Positions 1 to 9,505 are shown, counted from the first letter of the stretch. The stretch: DNA of 44,206 nt from an uncultured Clostridium sp. (GCA_946495655.1 CAMMDS010000012.1:1-44206); one strand, 5' to 3'. Notes: a model not told the origin generated them from the sequence alone. Numbers and translations: made by a program.

Positions 1-1031
1 TGCAAAATTCTAACATAACTTTCATATCTTTCTCTACTAATAATTCCAGCTTTTATGGCCTGTTTTACCATGCAACCTTCTATTGGTTCTTTGTAGTGCA
101 AGCAATTAGAATACCTACAACGTCCACCCCAATCTTCAAACTCAGGAAAATATCCTTGTATTTCATTTGGCTTAAAGTTAGATATATCTAAGCTCCTTAT
201 TCCAGGCGTGTCAATAATAGATGAGTTTTCATCCCAAATATAATATTTTGATGATGTAGTTGTATGCCTACCTTTTCCACTTTTTTCACTAACATGTGAT
301 GTTTTTATCTCGTCAGTATCCATCAACGCATTTGTTAAGGATGATTTGCCAACACCACTATGTCCTACAAAGATAGCCTGCTTTCCTCTTAAAATATCTT
401 TTAACTCTTCTATACCTGTTCTATCCATCGTTGAAGTCTCTATTACTGGTATTTTTATTTTTCTATATATGTCTAATACTTTTTCATCTTCCTCTGTTTT
501 TAAATCCGATTTATTTAAGCATATAGCACAGTCAATGTCATTGTCTTGTAAAATCATTAAGTATCTATCTATAAATTTTGGGTGTAATGGAGGAGTCTTT
601 GCTGATACTACAATGACAGCCATATCAATATTAGCTGCAATATTATGGCTACTACCTGCATTTGGACTATTCCTTGTGCTATCTTTTTTAGTTCTTGATA
701 ATACATTCTTTCTTGCAATTAAATTGTTTATGTAATATTCTCCTTGCTTTTCTTCTCCTATTACTACAATATCTCCAGGAAATACTGTTTGATTACAAAC
801 TGCATTAACACCTTTTTTTAATCGAGCCGTTATTAAATTTCCATTATAAAGTATAGTTGCTTCATTATATCTAGTCTCAATAACTATTCCTGTAGTTTCA
901 TTTGTCTTCTTAATAATGAACTGTGTGTCAGCTTGTTCTATGTTTCCTTTTCCAGCTTTTGCTTTTGCTCTTTCCTTCTTTTCTTTTGATTTCTTTATTT
1001 GTGTACTATCATATCTTTCATAATGTGGCAT
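1..1031 (-). CDS. rsgA: Ribosome small subunit-dependent GTPase RsgA (3' end cut by window edge)
   Basis: RsgA is a GTPase that helps mature the 30S ribosomal subunit. The minus-strand reading gives 343 residues before the window ends. The GTPase motifs come in the circularly permuted order typical of the family: NKSD (about residues 173-176), then the P-loop GHSGVGKS (223-230), then DTPG (274-277). A zinc site follows, with Cys305, Cys310, His312 and Cys320. An N-terminal tail of about 45 residues, rich in lysine and glutamate, precedes the OB-fold part. The start ATG has GGAGAG just upstream. A TATAAT-like -10 on the minus strand (1090-1095) probably serves it. The C-terminus lies beyond position 1. 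Identification is secure from the motifs; only the end is unseen. Confidence 0.95.
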   Translation of the reverse strand, partial: MPHYERYDSTQIKKSKEKKERAKAKAGKGNIEQADTQFIIKKTNETTGIVIETRYNEATILYNGNLITARLKKGVNAVCNQTVFPGDIVVIGEEKQGEYYINNLIARKNVLSRTKKDSTRNSPNAGSSHNIAANIDMAVIVVSAKTPPLHPKFIDRYLMILQDNDIDCAICLNKSDLKTEEDEKVLDIYRKIKIPVIETSTMDRTGIEELKDILRGKQAIFVGHSGVGKSSLTNALMDTDEIKTSHVSEKSGKGRHTTTSSKYYIWDENSSIIDTPGIRSLDISNFKPNEIQGYFPEFEDWGGRCRYSNCLHYKEPIEGCMVKQAIKAGIISRERYESYVRIL

Positions 1032-1122
1032 ATTACATTCTCTCCATTTTCACAATAATTTAATTCCCTAATACATCATACCACACTTTATTATACTTTT
1101 CCTTATTTTCTTCTAAATTTTA

Positions 1123-1151
1123 TTGAATTTATTGCTGTGTGGTAGTATTAT
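1123..1151 (+). promoter_or_regulatory. Sigma-A promoter of the nucleotidyltransferase-like gene
   Basis: TTGAAT (1123-1128), 17 nt spacer, TATTAT (1146-1151). The predicted RNA would start near 1158 and reach the ATG at 1183 after a short leader carrying a strong Shine-Dalgarno site (TAGGAGG). Confidence 0.6.
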
Positions 1152-1182
1152 ATAAATATCTTTAATTTGTTAGGAGGTCTAT

Positions 1183-1587
1183 ATGAAAAAAATTGAATTA
1201 TTGAATCTACTAAAAGAATTAAACTTTCCAAAAGATGAATATTATGTGTTGTCTGGTGCTTCTCTTGTTTTAAGGGGTATAAAAGAAGAAGCTAATGATT
1301 TAGATTTGTGCATTTCTAAGGAATTATTTAACCAGATAAAGGATAAATTTAATTTGACAGATGAAAGGAAAAACGAATGTGGCTTTTATAAAATAAATGA
1401 TAATTTAGAAATTGTTGTAGATAAAAAAGAAGATTTTAAGATGGAAATGGGAGAAAAATATAATTTAGAGAATTTACAAACTATTTTAGATTTTAAAATA
1501 AAGAGGAATAAGCCTAAAGACAAAGAGGACATAGAAAATATAAAAAAATATTTACACACACAAAACACATCTCTGTCTAGTCAATAG
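1183..1587 (+). CDS. Small nucleotidyltransferase-fold protein
   Basis: A 134-residue soluble protein. The stretch GASLVLRGI (25-33) followed by N-D-L-D-L (38-42) matches the GxS...DxD core of minimal nucleotidyltransferases, the fold shared by AbiEii-type and DUF6036-type proteins. That makes metal and NTP binding plausible, but the substrate cannot be told. The start is well supported by TAGGAGG seven to eight bases upstream and by a promoter at 1123-1151. It is monocistronic and divergent from rsgA. No toxin or antitoxin partner sits beside it, so calling it a toxin-antitoxin component would be speculation. It belongs to a patch of accessory genes between rsgA and prfA. Confidence 0.7.
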   Translation: MKKIELLNLLKELNFPKDEYYVLSGASLVLRGIKEEANDLDLCISKELFNQIKDKFNLTDERKNECGFYKINDNLEIVVDKKEDFKMEMGEKYNLENLQTILDFKIKRNKPKDKEDIENIKKYLHTQNTSLSSQ

Positions 1588-1593
1588 AGATGT
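1567..1593 (+). terminator. Hairpin at the 3' end of the nucleotidyltransferase-like gene
   Basis: An 8-bp perfect stem (ACATCTCT with AGAGATGT), 11-nt loop, overlapping the stop codon. A T-rich stretch (ATTTTTTAATAA) begins about ten bases later, so termination is plausible but weak. Confidence 0.4.
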
Positions 1594-1662
1594 ATTTAAA
1601 ACATTTTTTAATAATCCTAAATAACACGCCACATTTTTGTAATCTCTAGGCATGTATAAATA

Positions 1663-1941
1663 TTAACAATAGAATTTAGTATTTTCTGTACCGTAAAAAC
1701 TTTTCCATTCTGATACAATGTAAAAGAAGTTAACCTCTATTGCTTTCATTAATTTTCTTAAATCTTTTTCAGGAATTCTAGAGCTATTATTTGCTAAAAT
1801 ACAGCCACCACTTTGTGTTAACCAAACTTTAGTTGAATTAGAGGTTGGATTTCCTTTTGAAATATGTACATGTATTGGTTCATAATTTTCATTTGCCCAA
1901 AAATATATTTTATATCCCAAATAATCAAATAAATTAGGCAC
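1663..1941 (-). CDS. DUF4160-type small protein
   Basis: A 92-residue protein. YKIYFWANENYEPIHVHI is the characteristic DUF4160 segment (aromatic, then PxHxHV), a family of unknown biochemical role often found in two-gene cassettes. I start it at the GTG at 1941-1939 rather than at an upstream ATG, because GGAGG lies seven to eight bases before that GTG and the upstream ORF is then only an overlap. The GTG overlaps the stop region of the preceding gene (bases 1934-1941 are shared), so translation of the two is probably coupled. Family assignment is from motif memory; function is unknown. Confidence 0.65.
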   Translation of the reverse strand: MPNLFDYLGYKIYFWANENYEPIHVHISKGNPTSNSTKVWLTQSGGCILANNSSRIPEKDLRKLMKAIEVNFFYIVSEWKSFYGTENTKFYC

Positions 1942-2215
1942 TTTGCATTCCTCCATTTCTTGCTGTTTCAAAAAAGAATGCCGCTCCTTTTTCAACTACT
2001 TGTCTAAATTGTTTAATTTCTTTTTCAGAATAGTTACCTTCTTGTTTAATAATATTATAGCTAGGGAGTTCAAATATTACAGTATCAAATCCATTGTTCG
2101 TAGGTCTTTCAAAGCATACTATTAAATATTCTGCTCCGTTTTCTTTTTTTCGTACATCTGAAAAAACAACTAGTGTTTCATCTGGATATTTCACAAACTC
2201 ATGCATCATTATCAT
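1934..2215 (-). CDS. Unknown 93-residue partner of the DUF4160 protein
   Basis: A small soluble protein of alternating beta-strand and helix character, with no motif I recognise. It starts with a cluster of Met codons (2215, 2209, 2206) preceded by AAGGAGAG. Its last codons contain the Shine-Dalgarno site of the DUF4160 gene, and the two reading frames overlap by 8 bases. The tight overlap makes a two-gene cassette likely. In other genomes DUF4160 is often paired with DUF2442; this protein does not obviously match that family, so the partner may be of a different type. Confidence 0.6.
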   Translation of the reverse strand: MIMMHEFVKYPDETLVVFSDVRKKENGAEYLIVCFERPTNNGFDTVIFELPSYNIIKQEGNYSEKEIKQFRQVVEKGAAFFFETARNGGMQSA

Positions 2216-2299
2216 TCACTCTCCTTGCATATTAATTATATAATAATCATTTTATTTTGTCTATACTTTAATTCTTTTATTTTCGAATTCAAATCGTCT

Positions 2300-2845
2300 T
2301 TATCTAGCATATTTCACTTGGTGTCTACTTCGGAATATTCCTTCTGGTATATCATGAAAACAAATTGCTATTGCAAGAGATAATCCAAGTTTTAGAGAAG
2401 CTTCAAATCCAGAACCTATAGCTAAACCTTCGGGAAAATTATGAATTGCTAAGCCTATACTAACTATAATACCTGTTTTCAACAAATTATTTTTATTTAT
2501 ATTTTTTCCTGATTGCTTCTTTCCTTTAATATCAACACTAGAAGAATTATTTACAGTTATATTTGATTTTCTAAACTTATTATCCACAATTATATCACAT
2601 ATTATCATCATTATTATTCCTAATAAAATACCTAATATAACAACGAATAAATCTGAAATCTCTAATGCTTCTGGAATTAGCTCAAAACATATTATTGCAG
2701 TCATCAAACCTGATGCAAAAGATAATATAAAACTCAAAAATTTATTTGATGTTCTTTTTAATTTTACACCTATTATACCTCCAACAGTAGTTCCAAAAGT
2801 ACCAAAAAATAGACCTATCAAAGTAGTTTTAATAATATTCTCCAA
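2300..2845 (-). pseudogene. ZIP-family metal transporter, C-terminally truncated
   Basis: ZIP proteins move divalent metals such as zinc into the cytoplasm. Visible here are about five hydrophobic segments and the family signature helices HNFPEGLAIGSGF and HDIPEGI, whose His, Asn, Asp and Glu side chains form the metal site. Directly after HDIPEGI the frame runs into eleven unrelated residues (FRSRHQVKYAR) and stops. Relatives of about 240-270 residues continue with two or three more membrane helices, so the gene has lost its end. I place the start at the TTG at 2845: AAAGGAAG lies six bases upstream, and the longer frame back to 2956 would run through a palindrome next to prfA. Probably inactive. 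Confidence 0.75.
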
Positions 2846-2914
2846 AATATCTCTTCCTTTCATTTGGTTTATTATTATATCTATTTTAATAAGTCTATTT
2901 TTATTCTTTATAGA

Positions 2915-2945
2915 TGATAAATTGGGGTCTGTCCCCAATTTATCA
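2915..2945. repeat. GC-rich palindrome abutting the prfA stop codon
   Basis: Two 13-base arms (TGATAAATTGGGG and its complement) around a 5-base loop, TCTGT. The right arm contains the prfA stop codon. Four consecutive G-C pairs are very unusual in this AT-rich DNA, and no T-run follows on the minus strand, so it is a poor classical terminator. The form GGGG-TCTGT-CCCC recalls REP-like palindromes mobilised by Y1 (RAYT) transposases; that link is inference. Confidence 0.6.
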
Positions 2946-4016
2946 TTCTTCATCACCTTTTAATTTTTCTGCTCTATCCGCAGCAATTAAATTATCTATC
3001 ATTTCATCTAAGTTTCCATTTAGGAAATCTTCCATTTGATATATAGATAATCCTATTCTATGGTCTGTAATACGTCCTTGAGGATAATTATATGTTCTTA
3101 TTTTTTCACTTCTATCTCCACTACCTACTTGAGATTTTCTTGCATTTCTTACTTCACTATCTTGTTTTTGCTTTTCTATATCATATAATTTAGTTTTAAG
3201 CATTCTCATAGCATTATCTTTATTTTGAAATTGTGAACGTTCTGTTTGGCATTCTACTACAATTCCAGTTGGTTCATGTATAAGTCTTACTGCTGATGAT
3301 GTTTTATTTATATGCTGTCCTCCAGCTCCAGATGATCTAAATACTTCCATTTTAATATCTGCTGGATTTATTTCTATTTCTACATCTTCAACTACAGGAA
3401 GTACTGCTACAGTAGCTGTAGAAGTATGTATTCTTCCACTTGCTTCTGTATCTGGGACTCTTTGAACTCTATGTACACCACTCTCAAATTTTAATCTGCT
3501 ATATGCACCTTTTCCTGTAATCATAAAAGAAATTTCTTTATATCCACCAAGACCTGTTTCATTTTCATTTAGAATTTCTAATTTCCAATGTTTTCTCTCT
3601 GCATACATAGAATACATTCTAAATAAAGTTCCTGCAAACAAAGCCGCCTCTTCTCCTCCTGCTCCTGCTCTAATTTCACATATAACATTTTTATCATCAT
3701 CTTTATCTTTAGGAATCAAAAGGATTTTTATTTCTTCTTCTATCTCAGGAAGTTTTTCCTTTGCTTCTAACATTTCAGCTTCTGCTAAATCTTTTAATTC
3801 TTTATCCATAGATGGATCTTCCATCATTTCTTTTGCATCTTCATATTCTTTTTTAACTTTTTTATATTCTCTATATTTCTCTACTATTGGTTCTAATTCA
3901 GCATGTTCTTTCATGAGGTCTCTCCACTCATTTTGATTGGCTATAACCTCAGGATCACTAATTTTTTCAGTTAATTCTTCAAATCTTTTCTCTACAGCAT
4001 CTAACTTTTGAAACAT
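2943..4016 (-). CDS. prfA: Peptide chain release factor 1
   Basis: RF1 reads UAA and UAG stop codons and triggers peptide release on the ribosome. The 357-residue length is normal. The catalytic loop [10 protein letters not shown] with the GGQ tripeptide is present. The segment [19 protein letters not shown] carries the Pro-x-Thr recognition tripeptide of class RF1, not the SPF motif of RF2. The helical N-terminal domain is rich in Glu and Lys. ATAAGGAG sits upstream of the ATG. The stop codon is embedded in a palindrome. prmC, often found beside prfA, is not here; the neighbours are a YhaN-like ATPase gene upstream and a broken ZIP gene downstream. Confidence 0.97.
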   Translation of the reverse strand: MFQKLDAVEKRFEELTEKISDPEVIANQNEWRDLMKEHAELEPIVEKYREYKKVKKEYEDAKEMMEDPSMDKELKDLAEAEMLEAKEKLPEIEEEIKILLIPKDKDDDKNVICEIRAGAGGEEAALFAGTLFRMYSMYAERKHWKLEILNENETGLGGYKEISFMITGKGAYSRLKFESGVHRVQRVPDTEASGRIHTSTATVAVLPVVEDVEIEINPADIKMEVFRSSGAGGQHINKTSSAVRLIHEPTGIVVECQTERSQFQNKDNAMRMLKTKLYDIEKQKQDSEVRNARKSQVGSGDRSEKIRTYNYPQGRITDHRIGLSIYQMEDFLNGNLDEMIDNLIAADRAEKLKGDEE

Positions 4017-4068
4017 AAATATTCTCCTTACATATTAAAATAACATTAATATTATACATTATTTTTAG

Positions 4069-5982
4069 CTATAATTCAACTAAATTATATTCTATTGATA
4101 AATTATCTAATATTTTTTGTTCTCTCTTTGTACAAGTAAATATAATTAACTGATGGTTATTTAATTGTTCATTTAAAAATTTTAAAATGTTTTCTAATCT
4201 TAAATCATCATAATATGCAAAAGCCTCATCTAATATTATTGGCATTTTTTCATTGGACATTTCATCTATCATTGATAATCTTAAAGATAAATATAGTTGA
4301 TCTATTGTACCAATACTCAATCTTTCAGCAGGTATATATTCACCATATTCATTTTCTACAATTAATCCCTTTTCATCATTTATACCTACTTTTTTATATT
4401 TATTATTTGAAATAACCGATATATTTTTTGACAGATTTTCTGTGAATTTTGGAGTAATATTATTTTTCATATTGTTATATGCTCTAGTCAAAAGTTCTTT
4501 TGCTAAATTTATAGAATTATTTTTTTCTTCCAATAATTTTAGTTTTTCTTTTAAATTTTCATATTCTTCTTTCAAACTAATCATATCTTCTAATTTATTT
4601 AATATATTTTCTTCTTCTATGTTTATCTTTTGTAACTCTAATCTATTATTATTTAATTCTTCTTGAACTCTATAAATTAAATTATTAATATTATTATTTT
4701 CAATTTGATCCAAAATTTTATTTATATCAAATTTATTTTTATATTTTTGTTTAATTTTTTCTAATTCTATTTCTATTTCATTATCTATACTAATTTCTTC
4801 TTGTTTTATTTCTTCCTCTATTTTATTTTTTTCTTCTTCTAATAATTCTATTTGTTTATTTAACAAATTAATTTCATTATTAATTTTTTCATTTTTTATT
4901 TTTATTTTTTTATTTTCTTTTTTATTTTTTTCCAGGATAAAAATTACTATTAAATAAATTGGAATTAAAAAATAATTAAAAATATTTATAAAATTATTTT
5001 TTATAAAATTATTATTAAAAATAAATAATAATATATTTATTAATAAAATAAATAATAAAATTAAAATATATTTTTTTATATTTATTTTTTTATTTAAATT
5101 ATTTTTTTCATTATTTTTATTATTTAAATTATTTTTTTGAAAAATTAATTCATTAATTTTTTCATTTTTTTCATTTTTATATTTATTTTTTATATTTATT
5201 TTCTCTTCTTCTTTTTGTTTACGTAATATAATTATGTTGATATCTTGAAGTAAGTTTAATTCTTCTTTTAGGGAATCGATTTTTTGTGAATATAGCATTT
5301 TTTTATCATCAGTTGATTGTTTGTCTTTTTGATATGACTGCAGCTCCTTTAAGACAACTTCGATATTTTTCATTCTATCCTTGACAATATTTATAGGTCT
5401 GCCTTGTGTTCTTTCACTTCCTATTTTTTCCAATTGTACTTTGTTAAGTTTATCTAAAACCTTTTTATATGATACTTTATCATCGCCTGTTCCCGCAAGG
5501 TTTGCAAGTTTTTGAACCAATATACTTTGTTCCTGTTTGTCGAGTTTAACTTCGTCTTGCATTGCAACTACAGTCGATGTAAACATGGTCTCATCCACAT
5601 TCGTTTGATCATAAAAAAACTGTATCCCATCCTTTTTGACAATATTGAACTCCTTTGAAACATCTTCCAAATTACTATTAAATAGCTTTGGATTTTTTTT
5701 ATTAAAGTCTCTATAAATTTCAAATTCTTCTCCATTATCTAATTCATATTTTAATTTTCCAGAATAATCATCTTTTCCCCAAGGTTTATATTTTTCATAA
5801 TCAGATATTTCTTTTCCATTTTTATTTTTTGAAATTCCATAAAAAATATTTTTTATATAATTTAATAAAGTAGATTTTCCACTTTCATTTTTTCCATAAA
5901 TTATATTTATATTATTTTTTAAATTAATTTCTTTATTTTCTAAATTACCATAATTATTTATTTTTATATTTTTTATTTTCAA
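4069..5982 (-). CDS. SbcC/YhaN-like SMC-type ATPase with a membrane hairpin
   Basis: A 637-residue protein built like an SMC/Rad50 ATPase. Walker A GKNESGKST is at residues 30-38. Long coiled-coil stretches rich in Lys, Glu and Asn follow. Two hydrophobic segments lie near residues 300-350. Near the C-terminus come the ABC signature LSIGTIDQLYLSLRLS and Walker B MPIILDEAFAYYDD. Central membrane segments in the coiled coil are a feature of YhaN rather than SbcC, but B. subtilis YhaN is about 960 residues, so this is a compact version. It starts with TTG, preceded by AAAGGAG. The metallophosphoesterase gene upstream is its likely partner, as SbcD is for SbcC. The coiled-coil part is almost GC-free while residues about 100-250 are not. 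Confidence 0.8.
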   Translation of the reverse strand: MKIKNIKINNYGNLENKEINLKNNINIIYGKNESGKSTLLNYIKNIFYGISKNKNGKEISDYEKYKPWGKDDYSGKLKYELDNGEEFEIYRDFNKKNPKLFNSNLEDVSKEFNIVKKDGIQFFYDQTNVDETMFTSTVVAMQDEVKLDKQEQSILVQKLANLAGTGDDKVSYKKVLDKLNKVQLEKIGSERTQGRPINIVKDRMKNIEVVLKELQSYQKDKQSTDDKKMLYSQKIDSLKEELNLLQDINIIILRKQKEEEKINIKNKYKNEKNEKINELIFQKNNLNNKNNEKNNLNKKINIKKYILILLFILLINILLFIFNNNFIKNNFINIFNYFLIPIYLIVIFILEKNKKENKKIKIKNEKINNEINLLNKQIELLEEEKNKIEEEIKQEEISIDNEIEIELEKIKQKYKNKFDINKILDQIENNNINNLIYRVQEELNNNRLELQKINIEEENILNKLEDMISLKEEYENLKEKLKLLEEKNNSINLAKELLTRAYNNMKNNITPKFTENLSKNISVISNNKYKKVGINDEKGLIVENEYGEYIPAERLSIGTIDQLYLSLRLSMIDEMSNEKMPIILDEAFAYYDDLRLENILKFLNEQLNNHQLIIFTCTKREQKILDNLSIEYNLVEL

Positions 5983-6222
5983 ATTATTTTCTCCTTTTAA
6001 TAAAAAATTATTTTTATATTATTTTAACAAAATAAATTATAAAATTATATTTTATTATTTTTTTATTTATTATAATTATATATTTTTTATTTGTTTTATT
6101 TAAATTATAAATAAATGATATAAATTAATTTATTTTATTTTTTATTTATTATCAATTTTATATTAATTTAAAATATTTAATTATAATAATAATAAATAAA
6201 TTTAATTAAAAATATATTGTAA

Positions 6223-7308
6223 CTATTTATTATTTTGAATTGCTTCTAATCCTATTTCTAATGCATTTTCCAATATTTCTTTATTATAATTATTATTATT
6301 TAATTCTTCTAATATTTCTTTTACAAATAACCCTTTTAAACTATTTTCTTTTGATACTTCTTCTAAATTAATTTTTAATTTTGTTTCATCTTTAATTTTA
6401 ATAATATTTTCATTTAAAATAAATTTAAATATATTATATAAATTTATTTCGAAATTTTTATCTCCAACTAAAATTAATTTATAAAAAACATTATTTTCTA
6501 AATTTAAACTATTTAATTTTTCTATTAATTCTTCTTCTGAATTTATTTCACTAATATCTATTTCGCTCTCTTTAAATTCTTTATCGTCTATTGGAATAAA
6601 ATTTAATTTTATATTTTCTTTGTCTATTTCTCCTAATATAACTCCATGTTTTCCTAATTCATCAAACCCCATCGAAATTGTAGAACCTGGATATACAATT
6701 CTCTGGTTTATTTCTGTATTATAGTCTGGCTTATGAATGTGTCCTAATGCAATATAATCAAACCCTAATTCTTTTAATTTGTTTTTATTTAATGGATTAT
6801 ATTCCATATCAAATGATGAGCCTCCACTTAAAGCACCATGAGTAATTAATATGTTTATTTTTTCTTTATTTTTTATTTCTATTTCATCTATAATATTATT
6901 TTTACAATAAAAATCATTAAATCCATAACCATATAAATCACAATCATCATTTTCTACAATCTTTAAATTTTCATCAAAAATAACTACATTATTATTCCAT
7001 TTAAAGGTTTTATACATAGAATTATTTAAATACGGATCATGATTTCCTGGGGTAATATATATTTTTGTATTTGGAATTTCTTTAAATAAATTATTTATAT
7101 ATTCTATAGTTGTTTTTCTAATATATTCATTATCATATAGATCTCCTGAAATAAATAGATATTTTATATCATTTATTTTTATATATTCTATAACTTTTTT
7201 AAAAGCTTCTCTTTGCTCTAATCTACGTTTTTCCCCTAATTTGTTTCTATTATTTAACACTGTAAATGGTGTATCAAAATGCATATCTGCCATATGTATA
7301 AATTTCAA
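6223..7308 (-). CDS. SbcD/YhaO-like metallophosphoesterase (predicted DNA repair nuclease)
   Basis: A 361-residue calcineurin-type phosphoesterase with the five metal-binding blocks in order: D8-x-H10 near the N-terminus, SGDLYD, GNHD, THGALSG and GHIHKPD. This matches YhaO and SbcD, which with an SMC-type ATPase cut DNA ends or hairpins. The start is TTG, with AAAGGAAAG upstream. The 240-base gap to the downstream ATPase gene is almost pure A/T and contains no ORF, but both genes point the same way, so they likely form one unit. The DNA-processing role is from the family, not from this sequence alone. Confidence 0.85.
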   Translation of the reverse strand: MKFIHMADMHFDTPFTVLNNRNKLGEKRRLEQREAFKKVIEYIKINDIKYLFISGDLYDNEYIRKTTIEYINNLFKEIPNTKIYITPGNHDPYLNNSMYKTFKWNNNVVIFDENLKIVENDDCDLYGYGFNDFYCKNNIIDEIEIKNKEKINILITHGALSGGSSFDMEYNPLNKNKLKELGFDYIALGHIHKPDYNTEINQRIVYPGSTISMGFDELGKHGVILGEIDKENIKLNFIPIDDKEFKESEIDISEINSEEELIEKLNSLNLENNVFYKLILVGDKNFEINLYNIFKFILNENIIKIKDETKLKINLEEVSKENSLKGLFVKEILEELNNNNYNKEILENALEIGLEAIQNNK

Positions 7309-7407
7309 ATTAATCTTTCCTTTCTATAAAATTATTATATAATTTTATATTACTCAAGTAATTAAGTCAAGACTTTTAAAAACATTTGTTTTGTAATTTC
7401 TATCAAA

Positions 7408-7445
7408 AAAACACTCTAAATATTTTTTAATATTTAAAGTGTTTT
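7408..7445 (-). terminator. Terminator of the virD4 operon
   Basis: Minus-strand hairpin AAAACACT / AGTGTTTT with an inner 8-bp stem (TAAATATT / AATATTTA) and a T-run (GTGTTTTTTTGAT) on its 3' side. It lies just after the virD4 stop codon. Confidence 0.75.
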
Positions 7446-7469
7446 CTAGATTATTAATTTTCGTCTTCA

Positions 7470-9483
7470 TCAAAACTTCCGAAACAATTCATCGAATTTA
7501 GCTTCTAATTCTTTTTGTATATCTGCTGACATTATATCATCATCTGTTTTTGAATCTCTTATTTCTTCATCATCTTGTGGTAACATTGGTGCAATATCAT
7601 TTTCTATTTTATTGCTTTCTGGTTTTAAATTGCTATTTTCTTTATTTTTAGATAAATCTTCATCATTTTCATTTGCTTCATCTTGGAACAAATCATCTAA
7701 TGATTCAACATTTAAATCTTTTGGTCTATCATTTTGATCCTCCACATATGGATTATATGGATTGAATTTTCTCCACTTTCCTCTATTTCCTACATCAAAT
7801 TCTAAATGGTTTAAAGTTACTTCAGAAAGTTTTTTAATCATTGGAGTTTCAAAATAATAATATTTTTCATCTTTTATTGGTTTTAAACCTTTTTCATATA
7901 TTATACATAAATCATTATCCATACGTCTTAATTCATCCGGTGTCATTAATGCTCTTGCCATTACTTGGTCTGAATCACTATAGCCTTGTCTATGAAATTG
8001 TTTATCTCTATTAACTGATCTACTATCTCTAGAAATAGTTTTCTCACCTAATGCTTTAGAAAAATATTCTACCGTTTTATATGAGTTACTACCTAAAAAT
8101 ACATGTGTATCACAGTTACCCATTATTGTTTCATATGATTTTTCGTAGACTGCTTCTAATTGATCTAAGTTTTGAAGAATAACGCTAAATGAAATTCCTC
8201 TACTTCTAGATGTTGATATTTTTTTATCAAAATCAGGTATTTGTCCAATATTTGCAAACTCGTCAAGTATAAAGAATGTTGGCATTTTTAATCTTCCGCC
8301 ATTTTTATCAGCAAAATCATATAACTGTTGTATCATCTGTGAGAAAAATATTGTAAGTAAGAAATCATATGCTTTATGTGTATCAGATGAAATAACATAA
8401 ACTGCTGTTTTTCTTGAACCTATTTCATCAAAATCTATTGTATCTGTTGATGTAACTTCTGCAATTTCTTTTGAGTCAAATTTACCAAGTTTAGATTGTA
8501 ATGAACTTAAAATTGATCCATAAGTTTTTTCTGGAGCAATTTCTATTGATTTATAATTCATTCTAGCTGGATGATCATATGGAAGTTGATTCATTAAATC
8601 TGTAAGCAAGTTGCTTCCTCCATTTGCATTAGCAGCTCTTACAAGTTCTGAACAACTTGCTAAATTTTGTTCTTCTTCAGGTCTAGTTGCCATTAAATAA
8701 TATATAAGGGCTTTTAATAGCATTTCTGCCATATCATCCCAATATGGATCACTACTTCCTGTTTCTGATTTTTGTCCTTTTACTATTGTATTAGCTATAA
8801 CGTCAACATCTATTTCGCTTCTTATATGTAATAATGGATTATATCCATCACTATTTGCGGGATTAACTAAATTTAGAACTTTTATTTCGTATCCATTCTT
8901 TCTTAAATATCCTGCTGTTTTATCATATAACTCTCCTTTTGGATCTGTGAACACATATGAACCTAACATTTGGAATGCATTTGGTATTGAATATGATGCA
9001 GATTTACCAGAACCTGAACCGTCCAACTACCAACACATTAACATTTCCTCTTTTATCTACTGGTAAAAAATTATGTTTTGAAAGAATTATACCTTTATTT
9101 TTACTTAATATTCTATATTGCTCTCCACCTTCGCTCCAATCACTTGATCCGTGTTCAATATCTGTATACTCATGCTTTGGTTTTGACTTAAATAATCCTA
9201 TAAATGTAAAGATTAAATATATTATAGAAAAATACAATAACGTTTTCCCAAAATATCCAATATAATTTGCATCTAAAACTCTAGTTATAGATGTAAAACT
9301 CGCAAGTTCTGTAAAAACAGACTCTAGGAATATTTCAAAATCAAAAGCTCCTCCTTCACATGCTAGTCCAATTGAATATCCTATAGGCGCAACAAGTACT
9401 ATGGTAAAAAATATCCATAGTACAGCTATTATAATTATACTTTTTTTATTGTCTTTTAAGGTTTTACTAACTTTATAATTCAT
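7470..9483 (-). pseudogene. VirD4/TraG-family coupling protein with a frameshift in Walker A
   Basis: VirD4-type ATPases sit in the membrane and feed DNA or protein into type IV secretion systems. The first part (9483-9004) encodes two membrane helices (residues about 15-38 and 75-99) and leads to NVNVLVVG, then shifts. The second part (to 7470) continues GSGSGKSASYSIPNAFQML, then TDPKGELYDK and Walker B FFILDEFANIGQ, and ends in an acidic tail. An extra C at about 9021-9022 breaks the frame: without it the join reads VVGGSGSGKS and the whole protein is about 670 residues. It resembles the CD1115-type coupling proteins of clostridial conjugative elements. No relaxase, VirB4 or integrase lies nearby. 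A sequencing error cannot be excluded. Confidence 0.85.
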
Positions 9484-9505
9484 TTATTTCACCTTCGCTT
9501 TGGTT

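Noticed and set aside
346-735. A 129-codon plus-strand frame in the rsgA region
   Set aside because: It lies entirely antisense to rsgA, whose GTPase motifs are clear; it has no ribosome binding site.
1183-1587. Calling the nucleotidyltransferase-fold gene a toxin-antitoxin component
   Set aside because: No AbiEi-like or HEPN partner lies next to it; the neighbour on the other side is divergent rsgA.
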